From Euborellia annulipes (lineage: Eukaryota; Arthropoda; Insecta; Dermaptera; Anisolabididae): 64,000 bases of DNA. Both the position numbers and the translations under genes were made by a program. The stretch spans positions 1-64,000 of the forward strand of contig JAKCPI010004383.1 in NCBI GenBank assembly GCA_023213315.1. Reading direction: 5' to 3'. Shown here piece by piece: positions 26,301 to 53,907 of the stretch (the stretch's first letter is position 1; the number at the start of each line of letters is the position of its first letter). The notes beneath the pieces are model-generated. The model saw only the letters and a program-made list of their open reading frames with translations. It ran no database searches and was not told the origin of the DNA.

Positions 26301-26400
26301 AGAAATATGGGTGCGTGGACCGGATGACCCAGAACGATCGGCAGTCCTTCAAGCCTGGAGAGTAGAATCTTCTTTAATTGTAACTGCTACTGGTCAATAG
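11328..26400 (+). CDS. TRAPPC8: TRAPPC8 / Trs85-like TRAPP complex subunit (16 exons)
   Basis: Subunit of the TRAPPIII tethering complex, which activates Rab1 and acts in ER-Golgi traffic and autophagosome formation (family knowledge). CDS exons: 11328-11934, 12699-12808, 13062-13325, 14617-14838, 14914-15039, 16316-16639, 18112-18345, 19762-19955, 20735-20907, 21175-21317, 21446-21679, 21914-22076, 22815-23156, 23606-23885, 25042-25303, 26257-26400. All junctions are GT-AG, phases agree, and the joined frame is 1,273 residues ending TAG, against about 1,435 in human. Recognisable blocks are the N-terminal MAQC...QEL and FAEML(Q/K)PF, RDP, then DHEFTRHYLAC, INSR, DGLLPHLE, SRSLLSATKRWF, YHSAKREF, YAGALEMAA, SGEDSDLRSALLLEQAA, RKYAFHAVLAGHR, FLREYL, GQHHLSL, and the C-terminal WVGHAG and GVYDVGSRLEIWVRGPDD. 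Two ATGs are adjacent; the second (11331) matches the vertebrate start. Introns range from 75 bases to 1.5 kb and hold MITEs, a 5S-like SINE, mariner debris and foldbacks. Confidence 0.93.
12391..12450 (-). ncRNA. Degenerate hammerhead-like motif in TRAPPC8 intron 1
   Basis: The plus strand shows agagacgtttcg, then a stem-loop-like segment, then catcttcaa. Reversed this gives TTGAAGATG...CGAAACGTC. The CTGANGA core has lost its first residue identity (TTGAAGA), so it is likely inactive. It is antisense to the host gene. Confidence 0.4.
15075..15290 (+). mobile_element. 5S rRNA-derived SINE (SINE3-like) in TRAPPC8 intron 5
   Basis: Contains gttaagcaatgccaagcagtgc followed about 16 bases later by taggtggtccccgag, which parallels the 5S rRNA internal promoter (GTTAAGCAACG... 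and GGGTGACCNCNGAG). It ends with an A run at about 15278-15294. The body phrase tttaaatggcctc(t/a) is shared with the copy at 38361-38575, confirming a family. It lies only about 35 bases after the exon 5 donor. Confidence 0.65.
15462..15505 (-). ncRNA. Eroded hammerhead-like motif
   Basis: Read in reverse: AGCTCTGAAGATGGCCTAGAGCTCGACGCCAGC. CTGAAGA and a potential stem I survive, but the GAAAC box is gone, so it should not cleave. In TRAPPC8 intron 5. Confidence 0.35.
15599..15848. repeat. Foldback element in TRAPPC8 intron 5
   Basis: ggacgatgttttgcataaag, then aatcaagcgccatta, then gagataag at the left are mirrored at the right end (cttatctcag ... ggcgcttgatcc ... cataacatcgtcc). About 250 bp, noncoding, MITE-like. 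The rest of this intron shows nothing else. Confidence 0.75.
16980..17705. mobile_element. Tc1-type MITE copy interrupted by another repeat (TRAPPC8 intron 6)
   Basis: The left part (about 17005-17110, ccccatgcgttttcccatgtgattatttcattgtttttata) and the right part (about 17545-17690, with aacaatgaaatgatcac) match the Tc1-type MITE seen intact at 35383 and 40351. Between them, about 17150-17530, is a different repeat that occurs in reverse at about 43945-44300 (shared words: aagacccctaacgccatctta, ccatcctgccatctcttgg). Confidence 0.55.
18745..19190 (+). pseudogene. Rearranged mariner transposase fragment (TRAPPC8 intron 7)
   Basis: On the plus strand 18937-19092 encodes a mariner N-terminal (helix-turn-helix) piece with TTREVVVELNIEQSIVVHHL and GKSKKLDTWVPHELNES, the latter matching the WVPHELNE signature of mariner transposases. 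It is flanked by inverted copies of one 60-70 base segment (18868-18925 and 19093-19165: ggtgggcgtca..., gatccagatcgccgtatc...). The open frames on the minus strand here are shadows. The order is scrambled, so it is dead. Confidence 0.65.
20500..20700. mobile_element. Degraded Tc1-type MITE (TRAPPC8 intron 8)
   Basis: ctattcttatgtgattat... at the left and acaatgaaataatcaaatgagaaaacgcatgg at the right match the internal inverted arms of the 210-bp Tc1-type MITE family in this window. The ends are eroded and preceded by a C13 run. Confidence 0.5.
20930..21125. repeat. Foldback in TRAPPC8 intron 9
   Basis: ataaggtttttggagcaaaatacacca...cattaaaataatttattttgcaaatatt at the left is mirrored at 21045-21122. 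The arms differ at a few positions and the loop is about 35 bases. It fills nearly the whole 267-base intron, so the intron RNA should form a stable hairpin between the donor and the acceptor. Confidence 0.75.
22260..22770. repeat. Dispersed repeat with tandem sub-units (TRAPPC8 intron 12)
   Basis: Three successive sub-units each carry agtactagtactttac(t/g)gatgta, ttttcaatttactcgaaattctc and ttcaaattttaa, related to the 'gattttctcaaaattcgctc' family. Noncoding. Confidence 0.55.
24011..24168 (+). mobile_element. tRNA-derived SINE, type 2 (TRAPPC8 intron 14)
   Basis: The head tgaggctcaggggtagagcattagcgtctgg resembles a tRNA D-arm with box A, and gagatcgcatctcgtctc takes the place of a weak box B. 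The tail ends in attaaattaaaaaaaaaa. It differs from the other tRNA-type SINE at 24628. Box B is poor, so the copy is probably old. Confidence 0.5.
24182..24270. ncRNA. Head-to-head hammerhead-like pair (TRAPPC8 intron 14)
   Basis: The minus-strand copy (24182-24234) reads CTGTC, CTGATGA, stem II with gagcgcgatgagcgttc, GAAAC, then CTTGACAG: core CUGAUGA and GAAA are intact, and stem I is CTGTC/GACAG. An inverted partner on the plus strand (24231-24270) keeps gatgagcgttcgaaacgtcgacag but lacks a clean CTGANGA. Both sit in an inverted repeat. Confidence 0.55.
24382..24529 (-). ncRNA. Hammerhead-like motif in a hairpin (TRAPPC8 intron 14)
   Basis: On the minus strand: GGCCTGAGGAAGGGCGCGATTT, then GCGTCC, GAAAC, GTC, GGC. 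CTGAGGA and GAAAC-GTC are intact. The flanks (aaatttacaggtatgagtaggatgg and its complement) extend stem I into a much longer helix with an insertion of about 55 bases on one side. Confidence 0.6.
24628..24940 (+). mobile_element. tRNA-derived SINE with 13-bp target duplication
   Basis: The direct repeat aaaaatacctctc flanks it at 24615-24627 and 24941-24953. The head has box A-like ggcgtagttggtagc and box B-like acttcggatccc; the body has gcctaagttgacgaaaagactgtgtga and a gtgtgaatgtgagtgtgaatg tail before the A run. A segment of about 100 bases inside (about 24805-24890) is absent from the copy at 50783 and is probably a secondary insertion. Lies in TRAPPC8 intron 14. Confidence 0.8.
25967..26204. 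repeat. Foldback MITE (TRAPPC8 intron 15)
   Basis: Left end tttactattttatgtttaat, followed by tgtagtttttttcgg; right end the complement ccgaaaaaaactacaattaa then catagaatagtaaa. About 238 bp. A minus-strand frame inside is a shadow of the inverted repeats. Confidence 0.75.
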
Positions 26401-26467
26401 TCAATAAGAATATTTTGGTAAATTTCATTTCTTTGTTTCTAAAAATAATCTCTTATATATATATATA

Positions 26468-27284
26468 CCAGGTGTATGCATAATTCTTTTCGGGTTTAAC
26501 TAAGAGATGGCTCCAGCAAAAAGTACGCATCGTATTAATTTGACAAATACACCCTTTTTTCGTCTGACAATAAACTACAAACACACACAAGTTCAGTTCG
26601 CCAAAAACTAGCCGTCTTTGTTTTATCGTTCAGTGACCATGTCGAATTTTGTGCCTGAAAAGGAACATTCGCGGCACGCCTTGACTTCCTTATTTCATCA
26701 AAACAAAAAGGCTGTTGAAATTCATCAATTACTCGTAGAAACATATAGACAGTGAGGGCTCTGGTAGGCCACAAAAGTGCGAAGACGATCAATTGCAGGA
26801 GTTATTGGATGATGACCCAACTCAAACTCAACAGCAATTGGCAAAAGCATTAAATGTGTCAGAAGAAACAATCAGCAGATGTTTACGAGCAATGGAGAAC
26901 GATTGGAATGGGCCAAAAAACATGGCAAAGTGATTTAATTACACGGCATTGCGCCGTCTCATACTACAAAACCAGTGAAAGACATGTTAAAATCGCAAAG
27001 AATGGGATATCTTTCTGTACCCACTGTACTCTCCAGACCTGGAACCATCTGACTATCACCTCTTCGCGTCAATGTGGCATGCGGTCGCAGAGCAGCAGTT
27101 CAGCAATTTCGAGGAAGTTGAAAAATGGGTCGACGAATGATTTACCGCAAAAGACAAGTGGTTTTTTGGAATGATATTCATGATTTATTTGAAAGATTGG
27201 CGAAATATGAAAAAAATAATTTCCCTTGAAAATTATGTGTTTTCTTTACCAAAAAAACAGGAAAAAACTTATGCTTACACCTGG
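26468..27284 (+). mobile_element. Internally deleted mariner element
   Basis: The terminal inverted repeat ccaggtgta(t/a)gcataa lies at both ends (26468 onward and up to 27284), and TA flanks each side. Remnant plus-strand transposase: a start near 26638 with SNFVPEKEHSRHALTSLF, then a stop and gap, DDDPTQTQQQLAKALNVSEE, and after a deletion YPLYSPDLEPSDYHLF, the mariner catalytic signature. Full-length elements are about 1.3 kb, so about 450 bp is missing, and stops are present: not autonomous. It begins only 67 bases after the TRAPPC8 stop codon and so may lie in that gene's 3' UTR or supply its end. Confidence 0.88.
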
Positions 27285-27529
27285 TATATAGTAAAATAAT
27301 AAAACCCTGACTAAATAATTGTATTAGCTGTCTTTAAATTACCAAAAATGCTTCATTTAAGAAATATTTTTGTGTACACTTTTCTTTCTCGACTTGTACC
27401 AAATTCAGAGATTAATTATTTTTTTGCTCAAGGGTACTGTACATATTACGGATATGGTACAATAGTAGATTTGTTAGAATGAATCTAGTTTGATGATTAA
27501 TGATGATTTCATAAAAAACTGCTTCTTCT

Positions 27530-27895
27530 CATCCACGGACACACTCGACAGGGCTCTAAAGGTTATCCCTTATTTGAGGTTTCGCTTCGTATGGCAGGAC
27601 TCTATTTTACTAGTAGATCAGAGGTTTCACTTCCCATCCCCCTCTCTTCCCCGAGCCACCTAGCCCATTTCCTTTCGTCAGTTCCAGGTTTAGCAGTTTG
27701 GAGGCATCAGTTAAAGGACTTTAGGCCACCTCAAATAGGGCCTTTTGTGCCAGTGGAGTGAGATTATCTCCCACTTTCTCATCCCAGGAGGAAATCCCGT
27801 CTATATTGAATAATTTGCGGCAAGCTGAACTCGAAACAGATTTGGGTTAAAACAGATTTGAACCCGCAGCTTATCCCACTTACTTACTCCTAGTG
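27530..27895 (-). repeat. SINE-like repeat, diverged copy A
   Basis: Shares with 36695-36890 the order aactgcttct(t)ctc, gttcaagggttaccc-like, ccactttc...cccaggagga, ttgaataatttgc(g/t)gcaa. On the minus strand gataagctgcgggttcaaatc resembles a tRNA T-arm/box B, suggesting a tRNA-derived head. No long frame. Confidence 0.45.
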
Positions 27896-27899
27896 TATA

Positions 27900-28900
27900 T
27901 AATTTATGAGTATCTCTAGATCAAAAAAAGACCTTATTAATCGATCTAATAAAGACACTGCGAGATTGAGCTCTTTAATATAGAAATTATCAAGATAAGA
28001 TAAAATTCTTCATGGTTTTATAAGGGGAAAAATATTCAAAAACTTAAAATTTTTTTTTTTTTGCATTTTTTAAAATTAATTATAAATTGAATTTTAAACG
28101 AAGCATAGACCGAATATAAAATTCCTTATTTTATTATTTAACCAAAACTGAAAACAAAAATATATTTATTCTTATCTCTGGCCTAGATTCGCTTAGATAA
28201 CGTAATATAAATGAGTCAGCTAGTATATATAAACATATTTGAAAATGAAATTTCGTTTTCGATATTACTGTAATGTCTGGTTTATAAAACTAATAAATAG
28301 ACTAAAAATATTCCTAAAATTTAAAAAAAAATGTCTTTTGGGGTATTTTTTTAAAATTTATTCTTGGAACCGCCTACTTGTAAGCTGTTCCAGACAGGCG
28401 TGTTCTCCGTGCCTGGAGGCCAAAAAGCACGCCAAAGGAGCCTTAACCTTGAATTAAATAAAAAAAAAAAATTTAAGTGACTTTGATCAAACCGCTTGAC
28501 CCTCTTAGGATTTATTTATAAAACTGATTGTACTTGCCCTTTCGTAAACAAAACTTGAAATTTTATTTTTTCAACTGTCTGACGATACATTCTCACCTCT
28601 TTATAATAAGACAATCAAAAACCAAGCACAAAAAAAATTTAATTAAAAAACTAAATAAATTAAAAATCAACATCTAGGCAATAATGTATCAACAGTTCTG
28701 TCTGTCTGAAAGTTGTGCTTTTTATAAAACATTTTTTTAAACATAATCTTCCTATTTAATTGTTGAAATCATATATCAAGTCGCAAAGGCGTAGCATGGG
28801 TGGCACTCAGTGCCAATATTGGGGCCATATAGATTTTCACTTTTCACTTTTTTTTTTTAAATATAAATACACAATTCATATTATAAATTATTAATTTTAT
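27900..28900. other. Intergenic, no gene recognised
   Basis: AT-rich sequence without supported exons. At 28787-28830, aggcgtagcatgggtggcactcagtgcc looks like a transposon terminus, but no partner end is seen. Confidence 0.4.
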
Positions 28901-28911
28901 AGAAAATTATG

Positions 28912-29107
28912 CTTTATTGTGATGGGTTATTTTTGAAGATCCTTCTATCAATGAGAAATCGTAAAGCTTCTCGGTGTTCAGTCAACATACCATCTTGCAA
29001 TAGTATTGAGACTAAAGCCCGGTAGTTAGGCAACCCAAATGGCAGCTCCTCTGTGTGAGAAATTCCTTTTTCAAAGCAGACAATAGGCCTCCGAATGACC
29101 CTTTTTA
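28912..29107 (-). other. Unidentified coding-like 3' exon or fragment
   Basis: A minus-strand frame of about 60 codons: RRPIVCFEKGISHTEELPFG, LPNYRALVSILLQDG, EHREALRFLIDRR, then NNPSQ and a stop overlapping AATAAA (cacaataaagc). Upstream aaaaagGG could be a weak acceptor. The residue mix is protein-like and not repeat-derived. It could be a terminal exon, a retrocopy piece or a TE protein end. It lies downstream of the secreted peptide gene on the same strand and might be an alternative 3' exon of it, but nothing proves that. Confidence 0.35.
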
Positions 29108-29439
29108 ATAAAAGAATAACCAAAAAAATTTATCTTTTTAATATAAATTTCAAAATATATCGAAATAAAAATTACCTGTATGTTTTAATCAGAAAAAAAA
29201 GTTTATGAACGTGTGCCATTCATCTCAAAAAATTCTGATAAATTCTAGTATATTGCGTTTTAGTTTTAGTTTCAATTTCATTTTTATTCTTTTTTTTCAT
29301 AGATATTAAAGGGTTTTTTTTAAATAAATAAATAAGTTAAAAAAAAATGATTTATTTATGATGAATAAAAAAAAAAATGGGCATAATGAATTTATCTTAA
29401 AACTACTAATTTAAAAATAATGACTATATTTATGATGTT

Positions 29440-31103
29440 TTAGCCAAGGAGCAGCAGCTTCTTTGCAGCCAGCTTTGCCTTGAGAAGCAAGGTTCCCTGA
29501 GGGTCAGCTGGAGAAGGATTGTCGCCGAGTTCTCCCCCCTGTTGGGTCGCTATCCACCGGCAATGAGGTCGCCAGGGCAACGAGAGCAATTAGAACAAGA
29601 ACGAGAACCTGAAACAGAAACAAAAAGTGCATAACATAATCACTAGTTCCAAACAAAAATTTATATTTTAAGACTGAAAGTGATCAAATGTGTCTTTTTC
29701 TAACAACTTGTTATCAAAAAAAAAAAAAAAAATATTTTTAATTAATATTATTCAATGATATATATTTTAAAAATATCATTGATAAACTGATAAAAAGGCA
29801 AATTTACAAGAAACATTAATATTTTTTCTTAAATAAAATCAAAATTCATATACACCTTTATTCATAAATGAGGCAATACTCTCTAAATTTTGTGTTTATT
29901 GTTATAGTCAACAAAATGCAATGAATATACAGAATATAATTTTCTCGAAGAATTTTCAAGATAATGTTATTTCAAACATTAAAGATCTAAACTGGATATT
30001 GATAAAAGAAATGAATAAATTCAAGATAATAACGTTAAAAGATTGTCCGGGAAACAAATCTGGACTTAACTTATATAGAGAAAGCCGTGATTGAACAGGT
30101 ATAAATTAAGTATACCATTAGCTAATTTAGTATACTTGACAACAATGGAAACCAAAAATAACAGAATTTCTGCAGAAAAACAATGAATGGGATTTTCTAA
30201 AGAGAATAACACGTCTGCGCATTTATTAATTTTTCCCTTAAATAAAAGAAAAATTAAGAAATAAACATCTTCAGTCAGTTGGATAACGACATATTAATTA
30301 TATTTGATATTAATTATATATAATTGAGAAGGATGAATAAATAAAAATCCGGAGATGATTTTCATGCCAATTTATTTGGATTATCTCCTTCCGCTATGAG
30401 TCAACGTTTCGGAGCCAAAACGACTTCTTCTTCAGGACCATGCGGGGTCAAGAAAACAAATTTGTTCTCAATTTTGTAATTAGAAGTTGTGCTTCGTCAA
30501 GCTTCGTATGGCTCCATTGCCTGTGACTATATGTGTTACAGCGTGATTAACTACAACTTCTAATGACAAAATTGAGAACAAATTTGTTTTCTTGACCCCG
30601 CATGGTCCTGAAGAAGGAGTCCTTTTGCCTCCGAAACGTTGACTCATAGCAGGAGATAATCCAAATAAATTGGCCTGAAAATCATCTGGAGGTTTTTATT
30701 TATTCATCCTTCTCAATAATATCCGCTATCTTTATATAATTGTTATTTTTGGCTCTATCTATAAATTTTTTGAAAGTATTGACTTTTTTATGAATAACAC
30801 TGTATAATATTGTGATATCGATTTTGAAATCTCACATTTGATTGATTCCGAGTTTTCTCTTAAAAAAATCAAAGTGTATCACATAATTAAAATAATAATT
30901 ACAAGCACTTAAATTATTCCATTTTTTTAATGGAACACAAATGTCACTAATTAACGTTAAAATTTTCACGACATATTTTTAAAATACCAAAATACCTCAA
31001 GAGCATCTTGTTGGGGCTTTTAAAGAGCCAAATAGATAATTTAATTTACAAATATATTATATAAATAAATTATTAAAATAAGACATACCAGTTGAGCCTT
31101 CAT
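29440..31103 (-). pseudogene. Small secreted peptide gene with a frameshift (2 exons)
   Basis: Exon 1 coding part is 31103-31089 (MKAQL), donor GTATGT. Exon 2 starts at 29608 after tttcag and continues VLVLVLIALVALATSLP, a classic signal peptide core, then VDSDPTGG. An intron within the first few codons of the signal peptide is typical of arthropod secreted and cuticular peptide genes. The frame as sequenced stops at 29514 after about 40 residues. In a run of six G (plus-strand C run 29534-29539) a one-base change would open the other frame to a TAA at 29440, with a Pro/Asp-rich spacer and a basic, Leu/Ala/Lys-rich tail. Role unknown; a secreted cationic peptide is only one possibility. Either a recent pseudogene, a polymorphism or a sequencing error. 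Confidence 0.6.
30323..30717. repeat. Foldback with two hammerhead-like motifs (secreted peptide gene intron)
   Basis: The arms start attgagaaggatgaataaat and end with its complement, and run about 150 bases each. The plus-strand motif at 30602-30649 reads GGTC CTGAAGA AGGAG TCCTTTTGC CTCC GAAAC GTTGACTC, with stem II GGAG/CTCC and an intact core. The minus-strand motif at 30397-30441 reads CTGAAGA...GGCTCC GAAAC GTTGAGTC. GTT is a permitted cleavage triplet. Confidence 0.7.
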
Positions 31104-31190
31104 TGTGGTGGATGTACTGTTTGTGACAGTGAGTGAATGAATGACTTGTCAGACTTATTGGGTCTTTATATATATATACAGAGACTAAAT
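31104..31190 (-). promoter_or_regulatory. TATA promoter and 5' UTR of the secreted peptide gene
   Basis: On the minus strand tatatatataaagaccc is followed about 30 bases on by tcattcattcactcactg, an initiator-like start region, then a short leader and caccacaATGAAG, a good start context. Spacing fits a TATA/Inr promoter with a 5' UTR of about 40 bases. Confidence 0.6.
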
Positions 31191-31959
31191 TTGTGTGAAA
31201 TTCCCACGATGATGCAACAGACAAGGGAGCTCTTGACCCTTCGGCTCTATTTTCCATTTTCTAGTATTCGAACTCTTTCACATATTGATATCGTAATAAA
31301 GAACCAATTAGATTCATATTAAAATCTAAATAGAACAATTATAAATATAAATAATATTAAAATGTTTATGTTCAAATTATTTTATTTCAAATAGAAAATA
31401 TTTTATTTATTTGATTATTTATCAATCCAAAGAAAGATCTTAAGTTCAAGGCTTTGAGAAAGTTGTGATACAAATTACCGCAGCTAATAGAGCTTTAATT
31501 AATCTTTCATCATTAAATCAAGGACTTTCTAATAAAAATAGATCTATCCAAATTTTTGGATCGTTTGTTGATCTTTCCAATAAATTGTTAATAATATTAT
31601 TATTATAAAACAAAAAAAAAAAAAAACCGATTGAATAGTAATTTTTAAAGATAATAGCTATCTTTTTAAGATTTAAAAAAAATTATAAAATTATTTGAGT
31701 TTATAAACAATTTATATGTATATATATAAAAATCAAAGAATTATATTAGGATTACTGTTTGAAAAATTTCTTATTAGAAATTTCCTTCCATTTTCCTTAT
31801 ATAAATTTGAATAAAATATAATATTTTTATTCAAATATATTATGCAAAAATCTTGTATTATCAGTAAAATAATTATAATCGTATTGGAGTGGTGGGGGGA
31901 GATTAGGACGAGGGTTCTCTTGAAGGTGTGGCAATTAAGAGAAAAAAATTTTAAAGAGA

Positions 31960-32720
31960 AAAAGAAGAATTAGTATTATGTTACATTTTTTCGATATTGA
32001 GAATTTTGATGGAAATACACGTTTTGAGGCCAAAAAAGTAAGTCCCGTAAAATGGTCAATCTGGGTGATTGTGAACAAAATATCTCAAGAAGAAAAAACC
32101 TAGGAGTTTGAAATTTTATATTTAAGTTAGATAACCCTATAAGGCGCCAAAATAAGCCTTTAAATAAAATTCCTCCAAAGTATACTGATGTACTTTTTCA
32201 GTTTTTTGCGATTTTCTCAAAATTCGCTTTAACGATTTTGTTTAAAATTCATAAATCAATTATTTTTTAAATGCTCTTTAAAATGTATATTCTCATTTTG
32301 TCCTTGAAATCTTTTGAAACACAATTTACTCTTGTACTTAGGAAGAATAGGAGAAATGGTTGTCATGGTAACAAAATATAAATATTTTTCACAGGAGGGC
32401 CTGGCAACAGACCCCAATTTATTGCAGTTAAGCAATTCCAAGCGCAACGAAATCTCGTGTGGGAGACCTCGAGGAGTCGGTGTGTTGGACTTGAAACGTC
32501 CCCCAATAGTCTTCGGTATAGATCAATTATAAATATATATCTATATACATTAAACCCCTAAATGTCGTCAGAAGCGAGAGGACAAATTTAAAAAAAAAAT
32601 TTATATTTTGAATTATAATATACTGTACTACCCGAAACTAAATAAATGTCGACTCTTAGCTTCAGTAATTGAAAGTTATGAGCTGTGCGATAGATCACAC
32701 CAGATTTTTTTACAATATTT
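31960..32720. repeat. Dispersed 'gattttctcaaaattcgctc' repeat with 5S-like insert
   Basis: Begins near ttttcgatattgag, contains gattttctcaaaattcgctttaacg and tggttgtcatggtaacaaaata, and ends gctgtgcgatagatcacaccagattttttt. The 5S-like segment at 32398-32545 sits inside it. Noncoding. Confidence 0.6.
32398..32545 (+). mobile_element. 5S rRNA-derived SINE fragment
   Basis: gcagttaagcaattccaagcgcaacgaaatctcg, then gtgggagacctcgaggagtcgg, parallels the 5S rRNA A box and intermediate/C box order. It is more diverged than the copy at 49785. Confidence 0.55.
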
Positions 32721-32899
32721 TATAGGAGTTCGTAAGAAAGAGTTCTTTGGAAATATTTAATCAAAAGTTCAAAATTCCCTCTTTTTAAAAACAGCAAAAA
32801 ATAAATAATTTCATTGAATAAAAAATTAATAAAAATAATAAACTAGACTTAAGTAAAAAATAATAAAATTTAAAAATAAAAAAAAAAGATGTAATGTTC

Positions 32900-33260
32900 A
32901 TTGTTGGTAAGTTTCGATGACTTGGTATGCTGTATTCTTTGGCTTGGCGGGGAAAGGTGTGATGTTTGCTGTGCAACAACTAGCGCTCCTAGCGGCAGCG
33001 ACAGACAACCTCTCAGCCACAGTCCAAGTTGCATCCATCTTGGATTGGGACTAGTATTCAAGCCGGTTCATGTATAAAAATCTAAGCATTTACTAAACGA
33101 AAACACTTATCTATTAACTAGTTTAGTTTTTAAAGAAATCTAAATATTCTCTTTTTTGGAAGGCAACCGTAATTTTGACTCGGAATGCATTAGGTATGAT
33201 AGAAATAATCATTAAAAAAATAACTTACTCAAACACTTTCATTTCACGTAAGTAATGGCG
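32900..33260 (+). promoter_or_regulatory. Possible CK2 alpha promoter / noncoding first exon
   Basis: An island of higher GC (gcgctcctagcggcagcgacag, about 32985-33006) followed by catccatcttggattggg, which has CCAAT-like and CAAGATGG-like elements in reverse. A consensus donor cac|gtaagt is at 33248. CK2 alpha needs a 5' noncoding exon spliced to 33830. The assignment is inference; short frames on the minus strand (for example one starting MDATWTVAERL) are alternatives. Confidence 0.25.
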
Positions 33261-33829
33261 TTTGCCCGATTCTTTTTAAGCCATTCAAAAATTATTCCCA
33301 GCACTGGATCTGGTACTAATTATTAACAAAACTGAGTCCTTATTTACATTTAAAAATTATACTTATGTCAAATGGCTTAGGAATAATCGCACGTTGAATA
33401 AATTTACAAAAGCACCAAGTCGAACCTCTCTCTAACTTAATAAATGTTAGTTGAATAATATAACCAAATCTTTGTTTATTCTTTTTGTTTTTATTTGTTA
33501 AAATTCAGATAACTTTGGATTAATACTATATCAATTTAAATATATTAGTATTCATATATTTTTTTAGGAAATTACCAGCTTAATCTCATGCAACCACATG
33601 TTTGTTCTAAAATTTTTAAATTTAATTAATTTTCGTTTATATAAAAAAAGAATATATAATTATTTGAAATTTTATAATTAAATTTTCGACATTTCATTTT
33701 TAAATTTTTTCAGAAATATTTATCTTTATATTTATATAAAAATATAGTGAGTAATTATAATAATAAAGCTATAAATTATATATTTAATATTATTATTCTA
33801 ATGATGATTGTTTTTATTTGATTTTTCAG

Positions 33830-51817
<17,988 letters not shown>

Positions 51818-53900
51818 CGCCCTTTATCCGCGAATCGAGCACGCCGGACAACAAATAAGATCAGAAAAATTAATTCTACAGAACACCTCCCTGCGCTCCC
51901 AAACATCAACTCTTCATATTTTTACTTTATTAAGATTTTTTTTTAAATTAAATCTTTTCCGAAATTTTAAATATTTTTTTTTTTTATTATTATTTTCTTA
52001 AAATTCTGACTGAAATTAACCAAACAAGGCATTTCTAGACTATAATATAAATTTATTTATATATATTCATAATATGTATATATATATAAATAAAAATTAA
52101 AATATATTGTATTTTCTTAAGTGTTCTGAAAACCGAACACCTCATCTATTTATCTGATAATCTCTTTAATTAGAGTGGATGTTTGTATCAATTTAAGATT
52201 AAATAATTATTTGTATGTATTTATTAGGAGAAAAAAACAACTGACTTTTTTGAATAGTTTTTAAGGAATGATGAATTACCTCTAGGTGTGCTCTCGATGC
52301 TGGCAGTGAAATGAACCCTTGTGTTTTGAATTGCAAGTGATATACAGACCAGACAGTGAAAACAAAAAGCAAGTGTTCTCTAATTATTTATCAGCCTATA
52401 TTTCAAGACACCACATACTATAGCACTTTTACTATAGTTTCAAAAAAAAAAAAAAAAACATGATCTCTCATTTCAATGCAGATAACTAATACTTCATTGA
52501 TTTGTTTGAATATGTTAAAAAATACCGTATGAAGCGGTCAAGAATATTTCTAACTTCCCTTTTCTGCTAAACTAAAAAAAAAAAAATAAATAAATAATAT
52601 AAATAAATAAATAAACTTCAAAAAAATGCGAAAATAGGCAAGGAGGATATATGGCTTCTCCTAAGCAGCTATTTAATTAAAAATCATTCTAATTTGGCAT
52701 TTCATTTTATTTTGTTGTTAGCAGCCCTTTTTATATCCTTATATAGAGAAAGCTTCTTAAATATTAATATTAATTTTAAAATATTCTTTAATATGTATAT
52801 AATAGTTAATTATTTTCAGCTTTCTCATTATCTGAAAATAAAATAAATGTAAATAAATAAAAAGACAATGGGTATGGAAATTTAAACTATTTTTTTTTTT
52901 AATATTTTAATAATTCATTTTTTTTTTTTTTTGATACCCATTAAATTAAAAAATAAATAATTTTGGATTCGCTGTTTGGAGAGATAACAAATGTCCGATA
53001 ATGACCGTATCTAATAATAAAAACCTTTCAGAACAATTTAGGAATATAATATTAAAAAAAAACTATCACATTTATTCCAAGCTTTCTCGTATTCATTATT
53101 ATTTATTTATACTTATTAGTTTTCTACATATTTTTTATAAGTTTAAATTTGTAGAGAGATAATTCATTAAGGAAAGAAATTAATTATTGGATTTTAAAGG
53201 GCTGTATAAAAAGACTTGTATTAAAAAAAATAACATCATTATGAAGTTGATACAAGAATTAGAACGAACTTTTTACTCGTTGAGTTGATAAACTATAATT
53301 TATTCCCTGAAAAATATATTAAACTCTTTGTTGAAACGATTAATTTAAAAGCAACATTTTTGATAGAAATTTTCTAATTTCATTTTTTTTTTTTAAACGT
53401 TTATAATATATAAGAACTTAATGAATTTATTTTAAAATAATTAACTAAAACAATTCTTAAGATAGATAGAAAGTAAAAAAATATATTTAAAATAAACTTA
53501 AGAATTGCTTTAGCTATTTAAAGAAGAAAATATCTATCAAAAATGACACTCAGAAAATTTAAAATCCATGTTATATCTAGGTTGTCAAAACATTTTTGAA
53601 TAAAATTTTAAAAGTAATTAATTTTTTTTTAAGCCTGTGACAACATAATTTTATTTTTTTAATATCAACCATCAATAAGAAATGGGCCAGTGGTTACTTC
53701 TTTGGTCTAAAAATCTTTATGATGGTGAAAACATAATTATTATCACATAAATTTGTTATTATATGTTCAAATTTATATAAATCTTAATTTTTAATTTTTT
53801 TATTGCATTATTAAAAAAAAAAAGAATCTCATAATTTACATATTTTCTATTAAATTTTTCAAGCGAATTGAGATTTTTTTTTTTATTGCAGTATTGTAGA
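51818..53900. other. Region after CK2 alpha: 3' UTR and AT-rich intergenic DNA
   Basis: The CK2 alpha 3' UTR must start here, but several AATAAA candidates (for example near 52590 and 52850) prevent a call. No other exon, no transposon with clear ends. Confidence 0.4.
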
Positions 53901-53907
53901 ATGAATA

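Noticed and set aside
32870..33061. Minus-strand frame with a signal-peptide-like start
   Set aside because: Overlapping frames on the same strand look equally plausible, there is no good start context, and the island may be the CK2 alpha promoter.
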